Positions 59,513 to 64,000 of a stretch of DNA of 64,000 nt are shown here, piece after piece; the first letter of the stretch is position 1; each line of letters opens with the position of its first letter. This DNA is from Candidatus Gastranaerophilales bacterium (GTDB lineage Bacteria; Cyanobacteriota; Vampirovibrionia; Gastranaerophilales; Gastranaerophilaceae), in NCBI GenBank assembly GCA_910587815.1, contig CAJUNK010000002.1:62001-126000 (forward strand), read 5' to 3'. A model generated the notes under the pieces. It worked only from the letters and a program-made list of their open reading frames with translations. It had not been told where the DNA came from and did not search any database. Position numbers and translations under genes: made by a program.

Positions 59513-60556
59513 ATGGCTAAATATAAAATTTTAATAGTTGATGATGAACCGGATAATTTGCAGCTTCTATACAGAACACTGCGAGGCAAATATGAAATAA
59601 TGAAGGCCAACAGTCCTGATGAAGCACTTGAAATATTAAAAACCAATGATTTTCAATGTATAATTTCAGACCATAAAATGCCTGGTATGGATGGGGTAGA
59701 ATTTTTAAAACTATCCTCAAAAACCCACCCAAACGCAATGAGGCTTTTAGTTACAGCATATTCTGATGTCAAAATTTTGATTGATGCCATAAACTACGCA
59801 AGAATATACAGATACATAAAAAAACCTTACGCACCTGATGAACTTTTGCACATTGTAGAAGCCAGCCTTGAATATTACCAATTAAAAATTGATAATGAAA
59901 CTTTAATTAAAGATTTAAAAGAATTGTTTTCTGGAACCATTAAAGCAATCATAGAAGCGCTTGATGCAAAAGATTCTTTTACCTTGGGCAGGTCTAGAAG
60001 AGTAGCATTCTATTCTGCTAAAATGGTAGAATTTATGAATTTAGATAAATCTGAAGCAGGCATTATAGAACTTGCCGGGCTTTTACATGATATAGGGATG
60101 ATTGGTGTTGCAGAAGACATTTTAAACAAAACCCAAAAATTAACAGATGAAGAATTTGAAGAAATAAAAAAACATGTTCATCATTCAGTAAAAATTCTAG
60201 AAGACATTAAACAACTCTACGATGTAATAGAAATAATTAAATACCACCATGAACACTATGATGGCAATGGATATCCTTTTGGCAAAAAGGGAAATGAAAT
60301 ACCTTTGGGTTCAAGAATTATTTCAATTGCAGATGCCTACGACAGTATGATATCAAACAGAGCTTATAGACAAGGTTTGTCTTCTGATGCTGCATTGAAA
60401 CTAATTGAAGAAAAAGCAGGAACCCAGTTTGACCCTGAATTAATCGGTGTTTTTAAATCAATCCTTCCTGCTGCCACAAAAGAAATTAAAGAATTTGAAG
60501 ATAAATTAAACATCACACTAAATGAAGACATACACACAAAGGAGCAAATGCTTTGA
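59513..60556 (+). CDS. Response regulator with HD-GYP domain, site altered
   Basis: A 347-residue regulator: receiver (about 1-120; phospho-site Asp53 in IISDHKMPGMDG) then an HD-GYP domain (about 140-320), the family that breaks c-di-GMP. HD at 192-193 and HHEHYDGNGYP (245-255) are present. Two normally conserved residues are changed: GRS (Arg161) in the usual GHS-x-R position and HDIGM (Met196) for HDIGK. These are metal-binding or near-invariant residues, so activity may be reduced or absent; it could be a c-di-GMP sensor. It directly follows its histidine kinase. Confidence 0.88.
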   Translation: MAKYKILIVDDEPDNLQLLYRTLRGKYEIMKANSPDEALEILKTNDFQCIISDHKMPGMDGVEFLKLSSKTHPNAMRLLVTAYSDVKILIDAINYARIYRYIKKPYAPDELLHIVEASLEYYQLKIDNETLIKDLKELFSGTIKAIIEALDAKDSFTLGRSRRVAFYSAKMVEFMNLDKSEAGIIELAGLLHDIGMIGVAEDILNKTQKLTDEEFEEIKKHVHHSVKILEDIKQLYDVIEIIKYHHEHYDGNGYPFGKKGNEIPLGSRIISIADAYDSMISNRAYRQGLSSDAALKLIEEKAGTQFDPELIGVFKSILPAATKEIKEFEDKLNITLNEDIHTKEQML

Positions 60557-61254
60557 GCAGCGAACATAAACCATTATCAAGAACTGTTGAAGTTTTTACA
60601 GGTGCATACGCAAGCGGAAAAAGCGAAAGCGCTATAAATAGAGCACTTCAATATACAAAATGCGGCAAAGATATAACTCTTGTAGATTTAGATACCGTAG
60701 AACCTGCTTATTGCCTGCGCCCCATTGTAGAAACCTTGAAAAAGCAAGGCATTGATATTATAGCTCAAACTGATTATTTTGGGCTTGGCGAAGCAGGCAG
60801 CTATGTTACAGCAGAACAAATTAACTGCCTTTCAAAAAACGGCGATATGGTGATAGATGTAGGCTATGGCGCATCAGGCCTTGATATTTTAGATATTTTA
60901 AATGGCATAGAAAATGAAAATGATTTAAGAATTTATCTTGTTGTAAATACATCAAAATTTGAAACAAGAGATAAAGCAAGCATTTTAGAATATATAGATT
61001 TTTCATCCGGTTTAAATAAACAACCTTGGAAAAAATTTACAGGCTTTATTTCAAATACACATCTTTCAGATGAAACTACAAAAGAAGATATCATAAGAGG
61101 ATATAATAAACTAAAAGAAGTATCTGATGAAACTGGTATCCCAATAATTGCAATAGGTGCAGATGAAAAATTTATACCACAATTCCCTGAATATAAATAT
61201 AATGATGTAGATATATGGTTTTATAAACGCCACATGCCAAAAGCATTATGGTAA
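60553..61254 (+). CDS. P-loop NTPase of unknown function
   Basis: A 233-residue P-loop protein: Walker A is GAYASGKSES (17-26), and VDLDTVEPAYCLRP near 44-57 may be Walker B-like. It resembles small deviant-Walker NTPases that bind a regulatory partner. It starts with TTG four bases inside the stop of the HD-GYP gene (TTGA overlap), with AAGGAG eight bases upstream; no better start exists. It is thus part of the same operon. Substrate unknown. Confidence 0.72.
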   Translation: MSSEHKPLSRTVEVFTGAYASGKSESAINRALQYTKCGKDITLVDLDTVEPAYCLRPIVETLKKQGIDIIAQTDYFGLGEAGSYVTAEQINCLSKNGDMVIDVGYGASGLDILDILNGIENENDLRIYLVVNTSKFETRDKASILEYIDFSSGLNKQPWKKFTGFISNTHLSDETTKEDIIRGYNKLKEVSDETGIPIIAIGADEKFIPQFPEYKYNDVDIWFYKRHMPKALW

Positions 61255-61255
61255 A

Positions 61256-61287
61256 AAAACCGGGTATGTTTTTACTACCCGGTTTTT
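61256..61287. terminator. Bidirectional terminator
   Basis: Stem ACCGGGTA/TACCCGGT with T-runs on both strands, between the NTPase and the NarL-type regulator, which converge. Confidence 0.85.
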
Positions 61288-61291
61288 AAAT

Positions 61292-61984
61292 TTATCCTTG
61301 CACTATGCCTTCTTTTATAGCCTTAACCGCAGCCTGTACACGGTCATCTACACACAATTTTTGCAAAATACTGCAAACATGTGCTTTTGCCGTGTGCACA
61401 GAAACGATTAATTCTTTTGCAATTTCTGTATTGCTTTTTCCTTTAACAAGAAGCTTTAATACTTCTGTTTCTCTGTCTGTCAAATGCCCTTTAGGGTCAA
61501 TTGGTTCATGTTCGTTTAATAATTTCACATTTTCAGGTTTTGGGAAAAGTTTAAGAGCCAATTTTGCAACGTTAGGATCAATCCAACAAGCACCTTGAGC
61601 CACAGACCTTATCACTTCAGATAATGCTGTTGGGTCAATGTCTTTAAGACAATAAGCTATGGCACCTGAACCAAGAGCTGCAAGCACTTCTTCTTCTCTT
61701 TCATGAGATGTCAATATAATGATTTTAACATCAGGATAGATTTCTTTTGCCTTCATTGTAGCCTCAAGACCATTAATACCAGGCAAGCCTAAATCCATTA
61801 AAATAACATCAGGTTTTTCTTTTTTAATGAATTCCAAACCTGCTTCGCCAGATTCTGCTTCGCCGATTACATTTATATGTTCAAATTCATTCAATGCATA
61901 TCTGAGGCCCACACGGGTAAGTTTGTAATCTTCTACTATGATTACCTTTATAGGGTTTACTTTAGTTTGAGTTTTTGTCGCCAT
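61292..61984 (-). CDS. NarL/FixJ-family response regulator
   Basis: A 230-residue two-domain regulator. Receiver: phospho-site Asp64 in VILMDLGLPG, Lys in LTSHEREEE region. C-terminal LuxR-type HTH LTDRETEVLKLLVKGKSNTE (near 168-187) then IAKELIVSVHTAKAHV. Start after AAAGG. No kinase is adjacent. It shares the window with the kinase/HD-GYP pair but runs the other way, so it has its own partner. Confidence 0.93.
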   Translation of the reverse strand: MATKTQTKVNPIKVIIVEDYKLTRVGLRYALNEFEHINVIGEAESGEAGLEFIKKEKPDVILMDLGLPGINGLEATMKAKEIYPDVKIIILTSHEREEEVLAALGSGAIAYCLKDIDPTALSEVIRSVAQGACWIDPNVAKLALKLFPKPENVKLLNEHEPIDPKGHLTDRETEVLKLLVKGKSNTEIAKELIVSVHTAKAHVCSILQKLCVDDRVQAAVKAIKEGIVQG

Positions 61985-62237
61985 TTTTATAACCTTTCAC
62001 AAGAACTTATTTATTGTTAAAACAATACTACAGGTTAAGTTTTGTTTCTGATATTACCCATCAGTATAATCTTTCAAGACGCCATCTAGGCGGTATAAAC
62101 TGTTAAACCCTTGAAATACTTCAAAAACACCTCTTTTAATTTTAATTCAGCCCCTTAAACTTTAACAACAAATTAATTCAGCAATAAATCTAATTCTATT
62201 CTTTATTCAAATTATAACATATATTTTATTCAAAAAT
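61985..62237. other. Intergenic stretch before the NarL-type regulator
   Basis: About 250 bases without a gene. A small CGCC-ATCTA-GGCG hairpin (about 62080) lies in it and could sit in the 5' region of the regulator mRNA. Nothing else is supported. Confidence 0.4.
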
Positions 62238-62268
62238 AAGCCCTCCCGCTTATAATTCAGGAGGGCTT
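62238..62268 (-). terminator. Terminator of gap
   Basis: Perfect 9-bp stem AAGCCCTCC/GGAGGGCTT with a 13-base loop, just past the gap stop. Confidence 0.8.
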
Positions 62269-62279
62269 AAATTTTAAAA

Positions 62280-63290
62280 CTATAGCTTAGATGCTACCAT
62301 TAATGTAGTTTCAGCTAATCTTGTTGAATAACCCATTTCATTATCATACCAAGAAACAACTTTAACCATATTGTCACCCATAGTCATAGTTAAAGCAGCA
62401 TCAACGGTTGAAGATTGAGATGAACCGATGAAGTCAGAAGATACAAGTGGTTCTTCTGAATAGCATAATACATGACCATCAGCAGCTTCTTTAAGTGCAG
62501 CATTTACAGCTTCAACTGTTACAGGTTTTTCAGTTTCAAATACAACGTCTACTACTGAAACGTCAGGAGTAGGAACTCTCATAGCAAAGCCGTTTAATTT
62601 TCCTTTTAATTCAGGAAGAACTAAAGCAACAGCTTTAGCAGCACCTGTTGTTGTAGGAACGATGTTTAATGCACCAGCACGAGCTCTGCGTGGGTCTTTG
62701 TGACCAGCATCAAGAATTCTTTGGTCGCCAGTGTAGCTGTGAACTGTTGTCATTAAGCCTTTTACAACGCCAAATTTTTCAGCAATAACTTTTGCAACAG
62801 GAGCTAAACAGTTTGTTGTGCAAGATGCCATAGAAATTACATTGTGTTTAGCTGGGTCGTATTCATTTTCATTTACGCCAAGAACGATTGTTTTATCTTC
62901 GTTTTTAGCAGGAGCAGAAATGATAACTTTTTTAGCACCAGCTGTGATGTGTGCAGCAGCTTTAGTAGCATCAGTGTAGAAACCTGTTGATTCAACAACA
63001 ACTTCAACACCTAATTTAGCCCAAGGAAGATTTGCAGGGTCTTTTTCAGCAAAGAATAAGATTTTTTTGCCGTTGATAACAAGACCATCTTCAGCAACTT
63101 CAACAGTACCACAGAATTTGCCCATAACTGAGTCATATTTAAATACGTGTGCAGCATTTGCAGGTGTTAAACCTGGGTCATTAATTGCAACGTAATCGAT
63201 TTTATCGAAAATACCTTCTCTAATAGCAGCACGAAGTGTGTTTCTGCCGATTCTTCCGAATCCGTTGATTGCGACTTTTTTGTTAGCCAT
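62280..63290 (-). CDS. gap: Glyceraldehyde-3-phosphate dehydrogenase
   Basis: Glycolytic NAD-dependent oxidation of glyceraldehyde-3-phosphate. The 336-residue enzyme has INGFGRIGRNTLRAA, the catalytic Cys157 in SMASCTTNCLAPV, and Asp38 in VAINDPG near the adenosine ribose, which favours NAD over NADP. SWYDNEMGYSTR ends the domain. A strong GAAGGAGAG ribosome site precedes it. Confidence 0.96.
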   Translation of the reverse strand: MANKKVAINGFGRIGRNTLRAAIREGIFDKIDYVAINDPGLTPANAAHVFKYDSVMGKFCGTVEVAEDGLVINGKKILFFAEKDPANLPWAKLGVEVVVESTGFYTDATKAAAHITAGAKKVIISAPAKNEDKTIVLGVNENEYDPAKHNVISMASCTTNCLAPVAKVIAEKFGVVKGLMTTVHSYTGDQRILDAGHKDPRRARAGALNIVPTTTGAAKAVALVLPELKGKLNGFAMRVPTPDVSVVDVVFETEKPVTVEAVNAALKEAADGHVLCYSEEPLVSSDFIGSSQSSTVDAALTMTMGDNMVKVVSWYDNEMGYSTRLAETTLMVASKL

Positions 63291-63338
63291 AATAAGTCTC
63301 TCCTTCTATAAAAAATTAAAATCTAACAAGCCATTTAT

Positions 63339-63344
63339 ATTATA
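63339..63344 (-). promoter_or_regulatory. -10 box of gap
   Basis: TATAAT on the minus strand about 50 bases before the gap start; a -35 box is not convincing. Confidence 0.4.
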
Positions 63345-63447
63345 AAAATAGAAAATTTTCAAGCAGAATATTAATGTTTCCACCCTTCAAATTCTTTATT
63401 TGTGATATTATATACAAAGAAGGCTTGATTCAATAACGGAAAAATGA

Positions 63448-64000
63448 ATGAAACCAAAAGTATTAATTACAGGTGGAGCAGGATTTATAGGCTCCCACAT
63501 TACAGATAAACTATTGCAGAATGATTTCAGCGTTATTGTGATAGATAATCTTACCTCCGGTGATATTTTGAATCTGCCGCAATCTGGTGATTTAAAATTG
63601 TTCAAACTTGATATTGCAGATGAAAAGATTGACGAAATATTTTCAAATGAAAAGCCTGATTTTGTAATTCATTTAGCAGCACAAACAAGCGTTAATTATT
63701 CAATAAAAAATATTGAAAAAGATGCTGAATTAAATATTTTGTCCTCAATTAAAATAATTGAACTTTCAAAAAAATATAACGTTAAAAAATTTATTACAGC
63801 ATCAACTGCTGCCGTATATGGCATACCGCAATATCTGCCCATTGATGAAAATCACCCAACAGAACCTATTTCACCATACGGGCTTTCAAAATTAACAATG
63901 GAAAAATATATAAAATTGTCATCTGTCCCTTATGTTATATTTAGATTTTCAAATGCTTTCGGGCCTAGACAAAAATCTTCAAAAGAAAGTGGAGTTATTG
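63448..64000 (+). CDS. NAD-dependent sugar epimerase, cut by the window end
   Basis: Partial (184 codons seen, 3' end missing). An extended SDR protein of the GalE/UDP-sugar epimerase type: the NAD motif GGAGFIGSHI at the start, the Ser of ASTAAVYG and the Tyr-x3-Lys of SPYGLSKLTM are all present. LTSGDILNL may be part of the sugar or cofactor site. It is likely a nucleotide-sugar enzyme for envelope glycans; the exact reaction cannot be told. No strong ribosome site. Confidence 0.88.
   Translation, partial: MKPKVLITGGAGFIGSHITDKLLQNDFSVIVIDNLTSGDILNLPQSGDLKLFKLDIADEKIDEIFSNEKPDFVIHLAAQTSVNYSIKNIEKDAELNILSSIKIIELSKKYNVKKFITASTAAVYGIPQYLPIDENHPTEPISPYGLSKLTMEKYIKLSSVPYVIFRFSNAFGPRQKSSKESGVI

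Noticed and set aside
1..64000. CRISPR arrays, tRNA, rRNA, transposase or integrase genes
   Set aside because: I looked for regularly spaced repeats, cloverleaf patterns and IS-type reading frames and saw none; the repeats present are short, dispersed and non-coding.

Overview
The window is AT-rich, single-copy bacterial chromosome with mostly housekeeping genes and several lineage-specific insertions. No rRNA, tRNA, CRISPR array or transposase gene was seen. Gene content and order point to a non-photosynthetic cyanobacterial relative (Vampirovibrionia/Melainabacteria, most likely a gut Gastranaerophilales-like organism). The signs are an intact minC-minD-minE cluster, a GGPP/FPP-type prenyl synthase next to a divergent PAP2 protein, efp-accB-accC, bacterial GlgC, a fermentative ADP-forming acetyl-CoA synthetase, and many small proteins that look lineage-specific. 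There are no photosynthesis genes. This assignment is inference, not a database result.

Layout: 0.2-7.3 kb is a leftward metabolic block (nadA; pyrF-ald-proB-proA; glgC; zinc-ribbon protein). 7.4-12 kb holds an XRE regulator, repeat debris, the first giant Gly-rich type IV prepilin-like gene (8472-11552) and a divergent small HTH gene. 12-19.5 kb holds a dCMP deaminase, two lineage-specific proteins, a two-gene HgdC-type activase cassette and a 1378-residue modular protein. 19.6-24 kb has a SNF2 helicase diverging from a PSP1-domain gene and rsfS, followed by a broken XRE gene. 24-36 kb holds a CheR-like methyltransferase, rplI, minE-minD-minC, a 5'-nucleotidase-like protein, a cell-wall amidase, ahcY and a PEP carboxykinase. 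36-40.4 kb is a second copy of the giant prepilin/HTH locus, packed with dispersed repeats. 40.5-64 kb has an ADP-forming acyl-CoA synthetase, a radical SAM protein, a glycosyltransferase, a TPR cluster, cca-accC-accB-efp, prenyl synthase/rsgA, accD-accA, a probable c-di-GMP signalling operon (PilZ, histidine kinase, HD-GYP response regulator, P-loop NTPase), a NarL-type regulator, gap and the start of a sugar epimerase.

How it works together: biosynthesis (NAD, proline, pyrimidine, fatty acid via AccABCD, glycogen via GlgC) and fermentative carbon flow (GAPDH, PEPCK, ADP-forming acetyl-CoA synthetase) form the core. The unusual layer is surface or secreted: two paralogous 1000-residue glycine-rich prepilins, each with its own divergent HTH gene, palindromic operators and a related 3' UTR with terminator; the 1378-residue modular protein; and a short [IVAT]-[SN]-F-x-[GK] motif shared by at least six otherwise unrelated lineage-specific proteins. 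In the second prepilin locus, in-frame repeat DNA, including a MITE-like element, has expanded the pre-cleavage leader to about 130 residues. Several genes have a -10 box 5-7 nt before the start codon and no Shine-Dalgarno, which suggests leaderless mRNAs.
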